37,703 bases of DNA from Chryseobacterium sp. (GTDB lineage Bacteria > Bacteroidota > Bacteroidia > Flavobacteriales > Weeksellaceae). Positions 9,397 to 18,193 of the stretch are shown here, one piece after another. Numbering within the stretch: the first letter of the stretch is position 1; each line of letters starts with the position of its first letter. The stretch spans positions 1 to 37,703 of the forward strand of contig JAGLBA010000010.1 in the NCBI GenBank assembly GCA_018260475.1, written 5' to 3'. Under the pieces are notes generated by a model that did not search any database, was not told where the DNA came from, and saw only the letters and a program-made list of their open reading frames with translations. Made by a program: the position numbers and the translations under genes.

Positions 9397-11265
9397 TTAA
9401 ACCGATTTCTTCAGCATATCTGCGTATGGATCTATAAGAAGGTGGCCTTCTTCTTTGATTTCAGCCTTTATGCCGTGTTTTTTAGCAATGGTCAGAATTT
9501 CCTCCGGCGTCATTGTGCCTTTTTTGCGAAGGTCTTGGCTAAGGTCTTTTAAGAGAGCTTTTTCTTTCAAAAGGTCATCTCTTGTTTCCTCGGCAAGCGA
9601 TCTCATAAGGGTTTCTATTTCCTTATCAGTAATGTTGTGCTGTATACGGTGCGGATATTCCTCTAGGCTGTATGTCGCTTGGAAATTCTCGTCGAAACCA
9701 TAACGACGAATATAGTCTGCTGCAAGTATCGTGGCTTGCTCGCGGTCGTGGCTGCGTCCCACGCTTGCCTGGTCTTCCCCGAAAATAATCTCTTCCGCGA
9801 TGCCTCCTGCAAGGAAGATCTTGATGCGGTTTCGCAGGTTTTTCTTTGTATCGTGAATTTGGTGTGGGAAAGTAAATCCTGCGGCATAGCTGCTCGCTAC
9901 TTTGCTTTTCAGTTGCAGTGGTACATAGCTGGTCAGGAGCATGTAGAGTACGGCGTGGCCACTTTCGTGTACACTGATGTTCGCTACCTCATCATCGGAA
10001 TTCGATTGTCGGATTTGATCTATGCGTCCCAAATACGGGATTTCCACCGTCTTGGTGCCTACTTTACCTATAATTTTTTTATCATTTTCATTATAATCTA
10101 TATCGATGTTTTTTTCGTCATTTATGATGGCTTCAAAGAGAAATTTGGAAAGATTGGCGTCCAAAATATCTACTACACTGCTAAACACCGGCCGCACGCC
10201 CTGCACCGGAAATACACCGTTTCGGTAAATGAGTGCATTTATTTTTTGATTGATTTGCAAGGTAATTCCGAACTGCTTTTTGGTTTCGGTTACTAACCGG
10301 TCTATTTCACGCTGAATAAGTTTCTCGAAGTCTTCGGTTTTTAAAGAAGTGTAAATCAGGTGGATGTTTCCAAAGCGCGCCACTTGCTCTGGGCGAAATT
10401 TTCTTGAAAGGGCATTTTTGATGTCTACCATCGTGATTTTTTTGGTAAAAGCATGGAAGATGTTTGCATCCACATCCGCCTCGCTGGTTTGCCCCGCCAT
10501 TTGGAAGGCTTCGTCCAGATTTCCGCTAATGATGATGAGCATTTTGCTGTAATTCACCGGCTCGTAGATTTTCTTTTCCTGTTGTGTCTTCAGGATAAGG
10601 TTGATCATGTCATCCTCGGTCATTTCAGCGAGATTATCGATGTCGGTTTCGATGCCGAGGTATCGTTTCAAGTCGCGCGCCTCCCATATATTCACCTTTG
10701 GGCGTTCTTCCACGCCTATTTCTCCGCTTTTGATGCGCTTTTCGTTGTCTTTTTTTCTAAAAATAAAAGAATAGAGGAAATGATCCAGATCATCTCGTTC
10801 GCGTCTGGAAAGTCGACCATCGCTTAGGAGTTCCCAAAAATCTGTAAATTTTGTTTGTGGCACTGGTCCACCATTCGGGTCGAGGGTATTGAATCTTTGA
10901 ATTTCATCAAAAAGCACGATGGAGGGTTTTTCATCGTTAAAATCATTGCGCTGAAAGATGTCCACCACATTTTTATTAAAAGTAGTTTCGTCGGAATTGC
11001 TGAGTTCTATTTCCACAAAACGGTCTTGGAAATTCAGAAATTTCACCATTTTTCTCACGAGGTCGGTTTTTCCTACGCCCGTCATTCCCCAGAGGTTAAC
11101 GATTACCGGACGATTCAAAATTTCCGGGAGCAGATACCAAACTTGGATGTATTCCATTAAACTATCAATAATGTCATCAATCCCGATGAATTCTTTTTTC
11201 AGGAAAGTTTTGCAGGCTTCCAGGGTGTTTTTTCTTTTCTGTATTTCGATTTTATCGATAACCAT
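9397..11265 (-). CDS. Soluble AAA+ (Clp/Hsp100-type) – M41 zinc metalloprotease fusion
   Basis: This 622-residue protein joins an ATP-driven unfoldase to a zinc protease. Residues of about 20-310 are a AAA+ module closer to ClpB-D2/HslU than to FtsH: FIGIDD helix, Walker A GMTGVGKT (60-67), Walker B SIVLFDE (115-121), sensor-1 Asn249, and a FRPEQVARF segment (290-298) like the Clp FRPEFLNR arginine-finger region. A ClpB-type small domain follows (about 310-385) with sensor-2 GVRPV (356-360). Residues of about 425-590 are an M41 peptidase: HESGH (433-437) and the third zinc ligand Asp507 in SHDRE. There is no signal peptide or membrane helix, unlike FtsH, so it should be cytosolic. I start at MVIDKIEI; frames further upstream read through a duplicated non-coding segment. 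Substrate unknown. Confidence 0.8.
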   Translation of the reverse strand: MVIDKIEIQKRKNTLEACKTFLKKEFIGIDDIIDSLMEYIQVWYLLPEILNRPVIVNLWGMTGVGKTDLVRKMVKFLNFQDRFVEIELSNSDETTFNKNVVDIFQRNDFNDEKPSIVLFDEIQRFNTLDPNGGPVPQTKFTDFWELLSDGRLSRRERDDLDHFLYSFIFRKKDNEKRIKSGEIGVEERPKVNIWEARDLKRYLGIETDIDNLAEMTEDDMINLILKTQQEKKIYEPVNYSKMLIIISGNLDEAFQMAGQTSEADVDANIFHAFTKKITMVDIKNALSRKFRPEQVARFGNIHLIYTSLKTEDFEKLIQREIDRLVTETKKQFGITLQINQKINALIYRNGVFPVQGVRPVFSSVVDILDANLSKFLFEAIINDEKNIDIDYNENDKKIIGKVGTKTVEIPYLGRIDQIRQSNSDDEVANISVHESGHAVLYMLLTSYVPLQLKSKVASSYAAGFTFPHQIHDTKKNLRNRIKIFLAGGIAEEIIFGEDQASVGRSHDREQATILAADYIRRYGFDENFQATYSLEEYPHRIQHNITDKEIETLMRSLAEETRDDLLKEKALLKDLSQDLRKKGTMTPEEILTIAKKHGIKAEIKEEGHLLIDPYADMLKKSV

Positions 11266-11281
11266 ATTTTCGATTTTTAAG

Positions 11282-11378
11282 GGTGTAAATTTAATAAAAA
11301 AAAAGGAAGAGGATGTATAAATATCTTTCATAATTCCGCGACCAAGTGGTGTAAATTTAATAAAAAAAAAGGAAGAGG
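11282..11378. repeat. Exact 31-base direct repeat before the AAA+/M41 gene
   Basis: The same 31 bases, beginning GGTGTAAATTTAATAAAAAA and ending GGAAGAGG, occur at 11282-11312 and 11348-11378 (period 66). On the minus strand each copy reads a T-tract followed by TAAATTTA, one base from the TAnnTTTG -7 box, so the duplication may have copied a promoter. The downstream copy ends 17 bases before the chosen ATG at 11265. Confidence 0.85.
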
Positions 11379-11470
11379 TAGCGTTGCAAAGCGGCCCGGG
11401 CTGAACGGAGCTCTTTTTATGGAGCGCAGCGGAATAAAAAAGCGGGAGTGGAGCACGGATAAGCCGCCCC
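11379..11470. repeat. GC-rich intergenic element, possible dispersed repeat
   Basis: This segment between ruvC and the protease gene is far more GC-rich than the flanking AT-rich DNA and has no coding signal. It has an inverted pair CTTTTTAT (11413-11420) and ATAAAAAAG (11434-11442) around GGAGCGCAGCGGA. The outer ends carry GCGGC (near 11391) and GCCGC (near 11463), which could close a larger fold. It starts right after the ruvC stop, which suggests a transcript-end or dispersed intergenic element. Its copy number cannot be seen from here. Confidence 0.5.
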
Positions 11471-11477
11471 AAAAAAA

Positions 11478-12032
11478 TTATTTCATCCTATCGGGATTTT
11501 GTTTTAGAAAGGCATCCCATCCGCTGAATTTTTTATCAGAAACCAAGTTCCCGGAATTGAAATGATGACACACCGCAGCTGCCAAACCATCGGATGCGTC
11601 TAGATATTTTGTAGGAAATTCTTTCAGGCTTAGGAGGCTTTTCAGCATGGCGGCAACTTGCTCTTTGCTGGCATTTCCGTTTCCGGTAATGGCCATTTTT
11701 ATCTTTTTTGGGGAATATTCCGTTATAGGGATACCGCGGTAGAGGCTTGCCGCCATCGCTACACCTTGTGCACGACCGAGTTTCAGCATACTCTGTACAT
11801 TTTTGCCAAAAAAAGGTGCTTCCAGAGCTACTTCGTCCGGATGGAATTCATCTATCAAAGAAAGGGTTCTTTCAAAAATATATTTCAGTTTGGTCTCGTG
11901 GTTCGGGTATTTGGAGAGCATCAGTTCGTGGATGGAGATGAGTTCCATCTTTCCGCCCTTGATGGAAATGATACCGAAACCCATAATGGTGGTTCCGGGA
12001 TCAATTCCCAATATGATTTTTTCGGCTTGCAT
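11478..12032 (-). CDS. ruvC: Crossover junction endodeoxyribonuclease RuvC
   Basis: RuvC resolves Holliday junctions during recombination together with RuvAB. The 184-residue protein has the RNase H-like fold with the four acidic catalytic residues: Asp11 in GIDPGT, Glu71 in LEAPF, and Asp145 and Asp148 in YLDASDGL. The basic segment SPKKIKMAITGNGNASKEQ is also typical. I chose the ATG at 12032 (MQAEKIIL), since the upstream in-frame ATG at 12074 would add 14 residues and lies upstream of the likely -7 box. RuvA and RuvB are not in this window. Confidence 0.95.
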   Translation of the reverse strand: MQAEKIILGIDPGTTIMGFGIISIKGGKMELISIHELMLSKYPNHETKLKYIFERTLSLIDEFHPDEVALEAPFFGKNVQSMLKLGRAQGVAMAASLYRGIPITEYSPKKIKMAITGNGNASKEQVAAMLKSLLSLKEFPTKYLDASDGLAAAVCHHFNSGNLVSDKKFSGWDAFLKQNPDRMK

Positions 12033-12037
12033 TATTG

Positions 12038-12045
12038 CAAAGGTA
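12038..12045 (-). promoter_or_regulatory. Possible -7 box of ruvC
   Basis: The minus strand reads TACCTTTG, an exact TAnnTTTG, only five bases before the ATG at 12032. If used, the transcript would be leaderless or nearly so. No -33 box is evident at the right distance, so this is tentative. Confidence 0.35.
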
Positions 12046-12117
12046 AGGAAGATATGTTTAGTAGCGCTCCGCAATCAGCAAAGAGCTATCCGCCGTCCGC
12101 AACTCAGCAACCAATAC

Positions 12118-13284
12118 CTATTCAGCCATCTCTTTCCTCACTGCCACTACCGCATTTTCCAAGGCATCGGTGGCTTTTTTTATTTCCGCATGTGGTTGAA
12201 AAAACGCTTCTTTACCCAAACTTTCATTGGCAAAATTTGAAAGGATGATTACTGATGTTTTCGTTGCTGGATAATAGACATTCAACGAGGGTGAACCTTT
12301 TACATAGCCGGTATGGAAGTAGCTTTCGGGCTGCGCGAGGTTCATCATAATCCCATAGCCATAGCCGACGGTTCCCAACACATAATGCGGTCTACCGATG
12401 GTTTTCGTTTTAAACTTTTTCAAAGATTCCGGTTTTAAAAGTTTTCCGCCAAACAGCGCATTGTTCCAACGGTTCAAATCTCCTATGGTGGATAGGATTC
12501 CACCTGCAGCTATAGAAATATCGTCCGAATCCAAACGATTCGGCATATTTTCTACAGACTGTGCGTTCGATTCCGAACCAATATTTGCGCCTGCAAAATC
12601 TTGATTTGGCTGATATAAATTGGCGGTGGAAGTATGGGCCATTCCTGCTTTTTTGAAGAGTTCGGCAGCGTTCTGGTCATAGCTTTTACCTGTAATATTT
12701 TCAATGATTTTACCTAAAGTAAGGTATCCCTTGTTGGAATAATTAAAATCCGTTCCGCTTTTGAAAAGCAGTTTATTCCCGGAATCGTGCAGTCCGGAAG
12801 TATGCGTGAGCAGTTGGTGTACCGTGATGTTTTCATATTCCTTATTTTGAAAATCGGGTAGGTATTTTGAAATTTTATCGTTGAGGTTAAGCCTTCCGCC
12901 ATCCACCAATTGTAAAATTAAAACTGCTGTAAACTGCTTACTGAGCGAGCCTATGGCAAATACCGTGTTGCTGTCGATTTTTGATTTTGCCTTAAAATTT
13001 TTGTAGCCTTTTTGTTTTTGGTAAAGTGATTCGCCATTTTGAAACACCGCTACGCTACCGTTTAATTTATTTTTAGCAAAAACAGAATCAATTTGTGAGG
13101 AGAGCAATTTCTTTTGGAATAGGGTAATGGTGCTGTCTACGACCGCAGTGCGCTCCGCTATTTTCCCAGTTTCAGATTTGCAGGAAATCATTGAACCCGA
13201 AAGGTATACAATAAAGAATATTTGAATCAGGTTTTTCACGCTAAAAATTTTGCTTAAAAATAAGGATTTGTTGAGAGAAAGCAT
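12118..13284 (-). CDS. Serine hydrolase lipoprotein (beta-lactamase/DD-peptidase family)
   Basis: This 388-residue protein has a lipoprotein signal with Cys35 (SMISC) after a hydrophobic stretch, so it is probably anchored in the envelope. The class C beta-lactamase/DD-peptidase (Pfam Beta-lactamase, S12) motifs are all present: SLSK (Ser113, Lys116), YSN (182-184) and HTG (324-326). The HTSGL motif of this family lies at 161-165. Members include DD-carboxypeptidases, esterases and amidases; true AmpC lactamases are usually periplasmic, not lipidated. I therefore read it as a cell-envelope serine hydrolase of unknown substrate, not as a proven resistance gene. It lies downstream of icmF on the same strand, separated by a hairpin. 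Confidence 0.85.
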   Translation of the reverse strand: MLSLNKSLFLSKIFSVKNLIQIFFIVYLSGSMISCKSETGKIAERTAVVDSTITLFQKKLLSSQIDSVFAKNKLNGSVAVFQNGESLYQKQKGYKNFKAKSKIDSNTVFAIGSLSKQFTAVLILQLVDGGRLNLNDKISKYLPDFQNKEYENITVHQLLTHTSGLHDSGNKLLFKSGTDFNYSNKGYLTLGKIIENITGKSYDQNAAELFKKAGMAHTSTANLYQPNQDFAGANIGSESNAQSVENMPNRLDSDDISIAAGGILSTIGDLNRWNNALFGGKLLKPESLKKFKTKTIGRPHYVLGTVGYGYGIMMNLAQPESYFHTGYVKGSPSLNVYYPATKTSVIILSNFANESLGKEAFFQPHAEIKKATDALENAVVAVRKEMAE

Positions 13285-13348
13285 ACCAATGTAGCGGTTT
13301 TAAAACTACAATCTATTAAATCTATGCAATCTGTGGGAGATGCCAAAA

Positions 13349-13377
13349 GAATCCGCTGCCTTCCAGCAGCGAAATTC
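13349..13377 (-). terminator. Probable terminator after icmF
   Basis: CGCTGC (13354-13359) and GCAGCG (13366-13371) form a perfect 6-base stem, extended by GAAT/ATTC with one mismatch. On the minus strand the stem is followed by TTCTTTT, placed 31 bases after the icmF stop. Confidence 0.5.
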
Positions 13378-13407
13378 ATTTTTACACTCGGCTCTCCTAA
13401 TATAACC

Positions 13408-16400
13408 CTACATATTCCTCCTATACTTCCCACCCACCTCAAACAGCGAATTGGTAATTTGGCCGAGGGAGCAGTATTTTCCGGCATCCATCATCACTTC
13501 GAACAGGTTTTGTTGGTTTATGGCCGCCAGTTGAAGGTTGCGAAGAGCGTCGGCGGTTTTGTTGGAATGAGCGGATTGGTAGGTTTCCAAGTTTCTAATT
13601 TGGATTTGCTTTTCCTCATCAGTGGAGCGGATCACCTCACCCGGACGCACTGTTGGCGAGCCGTCTTTACCAAGGAATGTATTCACCCCGATGATCGGGT
13701 ATTCGCCGGTATGTTTCAACCACTCGTAGTGCATAGATTCCTCCTGGATTTTCCCGCGCTGATACATGGTTTCCATGGCACCAAGCACGCCGCCGCGTTC
13801 CGTAATTCTATCAAATTCAGCATAAACGGCTTCTTCCACAAGGTCGGTAAGTTCTTCTATGATAAATGAACCTTGCAGTGGATTTTCATTTTTAGCCAAA
13901 CCTAATTCTTTGTTGATGATTAACTGAATCGCCATCGCACGGCGCACAGATTCTTCGGTTGGAGTGGTGATAGCTTCATCATAAGCGTTGGTATGCAGGG
14001 AGTTACAGTTGTCGTATATTGCATAAAGTGCTTGCAAAGTGGTTCGGATGTCATTAAAATCAATTTCCTGTGCGTGAAGCGATCTACCGGAAGTCTGAAT
14101 GTGGTATTTCAGCATCTGGCTGCGCTCGTCGGCGCCATATTTTTGCTTCATTGCTTTAGCCCAAATTCTTCGTGCCACACGACCGATTACGGCATATTCC
14201 GGATCGATTCCGTTTGAGAAAAAGAACGAAAGGTTCGGAGCAAAGGCGTTGATGTCCATGCCGCGGCTTAGGTAATATTCCACATAAGTGAAACCATTCG
14301 CGAGGGTGAAGGCCAATTGCGAAATAGGATTGGCGCCCGCTTCGGCGATGTGATAACCGGAAATCGATACCGAATAAAAGTTGCGAACTTTCTCTTTAAT
14401 GAAATATTCCTGTACATCGCCCATTAATCTTAAAGCAAATTCTGTAGAGAAAATGCAAGTGTTTTGCGCTTGGTCTTCCTTCAAAATATCTGCCTGAACC
14501 GTACCACGAACGGTCGCTATGGTTTCGGCTTTGATTTTTTCGTAAATGTCTCGGTCTAAAATTTCATCGCCCGTCAATCCCAAAAGTTTCAATCCCAAAC
14601 CATTGTGGCTTGGCGGCAATTCTCCCATATAAACAGGGCGTTTCAGGCCTTTGTCATCGTATTTTTCTTTTAATTTAGATTCTATCTTATTCTCATACTC
14701 ATCTTTATTCTCAGCCTGACTAATAAATTTTTCGCAATTCTGATCAATCGCCGCATTCATAAAGAACGCCAAAAGCATAGGAGCAGGACCATTGATAGTC
14801 ATGGAAACGGAAGTCAAGGCATTCACCAGGTCAAAACCGGAATACAGTTTTTTTGCATCGTCCAAAGTTGCGATAGAAACCCCGGCATTCCCGATTTTAC
14901 CATAAATATCGGGTGGAAAGGCAGGGTCTTGTCCGTAGAGCGTCACACTGTCAAAGGCTGTAGAAAGGCGTTTCGCAGGCATTTCCGCTGAAACATAATG
15001 AAAGCGGCGGTTGGTTCTTTCCGGACCGCCTTCTCCGGCAAACATCCGCGTCGGATCTTCTCCGGTTCTTTTAAAAGGGTAGATTCCTGCTGTATAAGGG
15101 AAGGAGCCGGGGAGATTTTCCTGACCTTTCCAACGGATGAGGTCGCCCCAATCGCTGTATTTCGGCAAGGCGATTTTTGGTATTTTTAAATGAGAAAGCG
15201 ATTCGGTTTTCGTTTCCACCTTTATTTCTTTACCACGAACGAAATAAGAAAAATGATCGCTTGAAAGTTTTTCTTTCGTACTTTCCCAATCTTTTAAAAA
15301 TACTATATTTTCCTGTAGAAGTTCCTTTTCCGCATGCTGATATTCTTGTTTTAAAGTTTCTGCTGCGCTTCCGTTTAACAAAGATTTTACACCATCAATA
15401 TGGTACATTTTGCGCGCCAGTTCCGCTTGGTGAAGAACGGTAGCGTCGTATTGACGGTTGTTTTCCACGATTTCGGAAAGGTAGCGCACGCGTTTGGGCG
15501 GGATGATGGTGATGTCTTCCTGAACAATATGTTCGTCGTATGTTTTTAAACCTGAATTTGGGAATTTATCATTAATTTGATTCACCAATGCATTAAATAA
15601 TTCAGTCGTTCCAATATCGTTAAATTGAGATGCCTTTGTAGCGAAAACTGGCATATCGCCAAGGTCTTTTTCCCAAAGTAGATGGTTCCGTTGGAATTGT
15701 TTGCGAACCGCTTGTAGTGCATCTTGAGCACCGCGTTTGTCGGATTTGTTTAAGGCAATCAAGTCGGCATAATCCAGCATGTCAATTTTCTCAAGTTGCG
15801 TAGCAGCGCCATATTCCGGAGTCATCACATACATAGAAATATCGGCGATGTCTGCTACTTCGGAGCCGCTTTGCCCAATACCCGAGGTTTCCAAAATAAT
15901 CAAATCTGGCTGTGCCAATTTCAAAACATTCAACGCCGATTTTATGTAAGGCGAAACCGAAACATTGTTCTCGCGAGTCGCCATAGAGCGCATATAAATC
16001 CTCGGATCGTTGATGGCATTCATACGGATTCGGTCGCCCAAAAGTGCGCCTCCGGTCTTCTTTTTGGAAGGGTCTACGGAGATAATCGCCATTTTTTTAT
16101 CGGGATTCGAGCGCAGAAAACGGCGCACGAGTTCATCGGTAAGCGAGGATTTTCCGGAGCCGCCTGTGCCGGTGATTCCAATGATGGGGATTCCCGTCCT
16201 AGCCTCGCCGAAGAGGTGGGATTGTTCCCCTGCTTTGGAGAGATATGGGGAGGATAATCTTTCTACTAATTCTGATTTTTCGGCGGAGAAATTTTCTACG
16301 GCGGAAATTACTTGTGCGATGGACTTTGAGTCTTCAAATTTTATTTTATTTAAATCTTCCACATTTACATCTCTGCCCGTCGGGAAGTCGGATTTTTGAA

Positions 16401-16815
16401 CCAAATCATCAATCATGCCTTGCAAACCGAGCTCACGGCCATCGTCCGGCGAATAAATACGGTCGATTCCGTAATCCATCAAATCCTTGATTTCTTCAGG
16501 CAAAATAACGCCGCCACCGCCGCCAAAAATCTTGATTTGAGGAGCTCCTTTTTCGCGCAGAAGGTCATAGATGTATTTAAAATACTCATTGTGACCGCCT
16601 TGATAAGAGGTGAGCGCAATGGCATTGGCATCTTCCTGTATGGCACAGTTTACCACTTCTTCGGCAGATTTGTCGTGCCCGAGGTGGATCACTTCCACAC
16701 CGGAGCCCTGTATTACACGGCGCATGATATTGATTGCGGCATCATGGCCATCAAAAAGAGCGGCAGCGGTAACGATTCTTATTTTGTTTTTCGGAGTATA
16801 TTTTTGATTTTCCAT
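13408..16815 (-). CDS. icmF: Fused isobutyryl-CoA mutase/G-protein chaperone (IcmF)
   Basis: IcmF rearranges isobutyryl-CoA to n-butyryl-CoA using adenosylcobalamin and carries its own G-protein chaperone. The 1135-residue order is diagnostic. The N-terminal B12-binding domain (1-140) has DGHDAA (22-27, His24 the cobalt ligand). A MeaB-like GTPase (about 200-420) has the P-loop GTGGSGKS (216-223) and NKSD (356-359). The C-terminal part is a mutase TIM barrel (about 560-1135). Methylmalonyl-CoA mutases have B12 at the other end and a separate MeaB. The pocket segment [18 protein letters not shown] matches the PFKR form of IcmF rather than the Tyr/RQYAG form of methylmalonyl-CoA mutase. It probably serves branched-chain or fatty acid CoA metabolism. 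No related CoA genes are nearby. Confidence 0.9.
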   Translation of the reverse strand: MENQKYTPKNKIRIVTAAALFDGHDAAINIMRRVIQGSGVEVIHLGHDKSAEEVVNCAIQEDANAIALTSYQGGHNEYFKYIYDLLREKGAPQIKIFGGGGGVILPEEIKDLMDYGIDRIYSPDDGRELGLQGMIDDLVQKSDFPTGRDVNVEDLNKIKFEDSKSIAQVISAVENFSAEKSELVERLSSPYLSKAGEQSHLFGEARTGIPIIGITGTGGSGKSSLTDELVRRFLRSNPDKKMAIISVDPSKKKTGGALLGDRIRMNAINDPRIYMRSMATRENNVSVSPYIKSALNVLKLAQPDLIILETSGIGQSGSEVADIADISMYVMTPEYGAATQLEKIDMLDYADLIALNKSDKRGAQDALQAVRKQFQRNHLLWEKDLGDMPVFATKASQFNDIGTTELFNALVNQINDKFPNSGLKTYDEHIVQEDITIIPPKRVRYLSEIVENNRQYDATVLHQAELARKMYHIDGVKSLLNGSAAETLKQEYQHAEKELLQENIVFLKDWESTKEKLSSDHFSYFVRGKEIKVETKTESLSHLKIPKIALPKYSDWGDLIRWKGQENLPGSFPYTAGIYPFKRTGEDPTRMFAGEGGPERTNRRFHYVSAEMPAKRLSTAFDSVTLYGQDPAFPPDIYGKIGNAGVSIATLDDAKKLYSGFDLVNALTSVSMTINGPAPMLLAFFMNAAIDQNCEKFISQAENKDEYENKIESKLKEKYDDKGLKRPVYMGELPPSHNGLGLKLLGLTGDEILDRDIYEKIKAETIATVRGTVQADILKEDQAQNTCIFSTEFALRLMGDVQEYFIKEKVRNFYSVSISGYHIAEAGANPISQLAFTLANGFTYVEYYLSRGMDINAFAPNLSFFFSNGIDPEYAVIGRVARRIWAKAMKQKYGADERSQMLKYHIQTSGRSLHAQEIDFNDIRTTLQALYAIYDNCNSLHTNAYDEAITTPTEESVRRAMAIQLIINKELGLAKNENPLQGSFIIEELTDLVEEAVYAEFDRITERGGVLGAMETMYQRGKIQEESMHYEWLKHTGEYPIIGVNTFLGKDGSPTVRPGEVIRSTDEEKQIQIRNLETYQSAHSNKTADALRNLQLAAINQQNLFEVMMDAGKYCSLGQITNSLFEVGGKYRRNM

Positions 16816-16904
16816 CTAAATTGATATAAGTCATTAAATATATGAAGATTTTTGAAACCTAAATTTTGTTTTAAAAATAATTGTAGAAACATTAAATTGC
16901 CGAC

Positions 16905-17393
16905 ATGAAAAATTTCGTAATTCCAATACTTTTATGTGTGTCTTCATTTGCTTTAGCCCAAAATATTTCGGCAAAAATCATCGGAATAAAAGATGGTGAT
17001 ACAGTGGAGATTTTGTTTGAAGGTAAACCCTCTACCGTTAGGCTAGCGCATATAGATTGCCCTGAAAAAAAGCAACCTTTCGGGATGAAAGCGAAACAAT
17101 TTGCCTCCGATTTTTGTTTTGGCAAAATAGTAAAAGTGGTAGGCAATGGCAAGAAAGACCGAAACGGACGGTGGATTGCAGAGATTTTTTATAACAATCA
17201 GAACTTAGGCAAAGAATTGGTCCGCAATGGTTTGGCTTGGCATTTTAAAAGATATTCCCGAGACGCTGCCTATGCTGAATTGGAAATTATAGCACGGCGA
17301 AAGAGGGTGGGACTGTGGCAGGATTCTGCTGCGATGTCTCCGTGGGAATGGCGTAAATTAAGGAAAACTAAAAAACTTCCGGCTGCGGCATAA
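16905..17393 (+). CDS. Secreted thermonuclease family protein (staphylococcal nuclease-like)
   Basis: This 162-residue protein has a signal peptide (residues 1-19, ending FALAQ) and one SNase OB-fold domain. The catalytic and calcium residues of staphylococcal nuclease have visible counterparts: Asp32 (KDGDTV), Arg46 (TVRLAHID), Asp51, Glu54 (CPE) and Arg89 (DRNGRW). The C-terminal helix with GLAWHFKRYS and GLWQD is family-typical. It should cut DNA or RNA in the periplasm or outside the cell. It is divergent from icmF, with 89 bases between the starts, and followed by a shared terminator. No convincing -7 box is visible. Confidence 0.9.
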   Translation: MKNFVIPILLCVSSFALAQNISAKIIGIKDGDTVEILFEGKPSTVRLAHIDCPEKKQPFGMKAKQFASDFCFGKIVKVVGNGKKDRNGRWIAEIFYNNQNLGKELVRNGLAWHFKRYSRDAAYAELEIIARRKRVGLWQDSAAMSPWEWRKLRKTKKLPAAA

Positions 17394-17394
17394 A

Positions 17395-17422
17395 AAAAAC
17401 CGGAACGCTAATTCCGGTTTTT
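17395..17422. terminator. Bidirectional terminator between the nuclease and DUF937 genes
   Basis: AAAAACCGGAA (17395-17405) and TTCCGGTTTTT (17412-17422) form a perfect 11-base stem around CGCTAA, with A/T tracts on both sides. Confidence 0.85.
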
Positions 17423-17442
17423 CAAAATTTGATTTTGGAAAG

Positions 17443-18099
17443 TTATTTCCCAAAAAGTCCGCCGAGTAGTCCGCCAAGACCACCTTGCTGTTGCTTTTGT
17501 TGTCCGCCACCTAGCAGGCTTCCTAAGATGTCTCCCATTGGGTTTCCGGATGATTGTGCTTGTCCGCCACCCAAAACAGAACCAAGAATATCGTTCAATG
17601 GGTTAGACGGCTGATTTTGAACTTGTGTAGCGGTGTTACCGAGGATTCCTCCTAAAAGGTCGCCCAAACCACCACCGGATGTTACGCCGTTTTGTTGCTT
17701 TTGTCTGCCCAAATAGCCCATTACCAAAGGCGCAAGCATACCCATTATTGGTCCGATTTTATCCATAGAAATACCAGTAGATTGTGAAAGTTGGTTTTCT
17801 ACATCCGGTTTTTGTCCGCCGAACACATGAGATAAGATAGAATCTCCCTCTTGTTGTCTTTCCACCACTTGCGTTGGGTTATCGAGGATGCTGCCATCGT
17901 GGTCTTTATCCAAAGCATTGTTAATGGCTTCTGCCTCTGCTGGATCATTTTGCGCCTTTTTCATTAGTTGCGAGATGATAAGCGGTGCCGCAACAGCCGC
18001 AAGAGCAATTAGTTGGTTTTTATCCACGCCGAATTTGCTTTCTGCCTGCTCCGCCACATGGGTTCCGGCGCTACCTGTAATTAGATCAATAAGACTCAT
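17443..18099 (-). CDS. DUF937 domain-containing protein with Gly/Gln-rich C-terminal repeats
   Basis: This 218-residue protein begins MSLIDLITGSAGTHVAEQ, and its first 130 residues match the DUF937 pattern of a helical bundle (LIALAAVAAPLIISQLMKK, MGMLAPLVMGYLGRQKQQ). From about residue 138 it becomes repeats of the type GD(I/L)LGS(L/V)LGGGQ separated by Gln-rich linkers, ending GGLFGK. No signal peptide is seen. The repeats look low-complexity and amphipathic, possibly for self-association. No function is known for the family. It has a good predicted promoter and a shared terminator, so it is likely monocistronic. Confidence 0.8.
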   Translation of the reverse strand: MSLIDLITGSAGTHVAEQAESKFGVDKNQLIALAAVAAPLIISQLMKKAQNDPAEAEAINNALDKDHDGSILDNPTQVVERQQEGDSILSHVFGGQKPDVENQLSQSTGISMDKIGPIMGMLAPLVMGYLGRQKQQNGVTSGGGLGDLLGGILGNTATQVQNQPSNPLNDILGSVLGGGQAQSSGNPMGDILGSLLGGGQQKQQQGGLGGLLGGLFGK

Positions 18100-18116
18100 A
18101 GTTTGTGTTTTTGGAT

Positions 18117-18148
18117 TAAAGTTAGAATATTTGATAAATTTAACAAAA
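18117..18148 (-). promoter_or_regulatory. Predicted promoter of the DUF937 gene
   Basis: On the minus strand TTTTG (18144-18148) and TAACTTTA (18117-18124) are separated by 19 bases, a good fit to the Bacteroidota -33/-7 arrangement, with the last -7 base A instead of G. The start at 18099 would follow after a leader of about 10 bases. Confidence 0.55.
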
Positions 18149-18193
18149 CATTCTAAGAAAGGGTGATTGCGGATGATAAAGTTTTGTTAAAGT

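Noticed and set aside
9679-10296. Plus-strand open frame of 205 codons inside the protease gene
   Set aside because: It lies antisense to conserved M41 and ATPase coding sequence, has no promoter, and its translation resembles no protein family.
11266-11472. N-terminal extension of the AAA+/M41 protein to 691 residues
   Set aside because: The extra 69 codons read through the 31-base duplication (giving two copies of SSFFFIKFTPL) and the GC-rich element; this is not family-like. The ATG at 11265 begins directly before the ATPase domain.
12118-13284. Serine hydrolase called as a class C antibiotic-resistance enzyme
   Set aside because: The SxxK, YSN and HTG motifs also occur in DD-peptidases and esterases, and the protein is lipidated, unlike AmpC.
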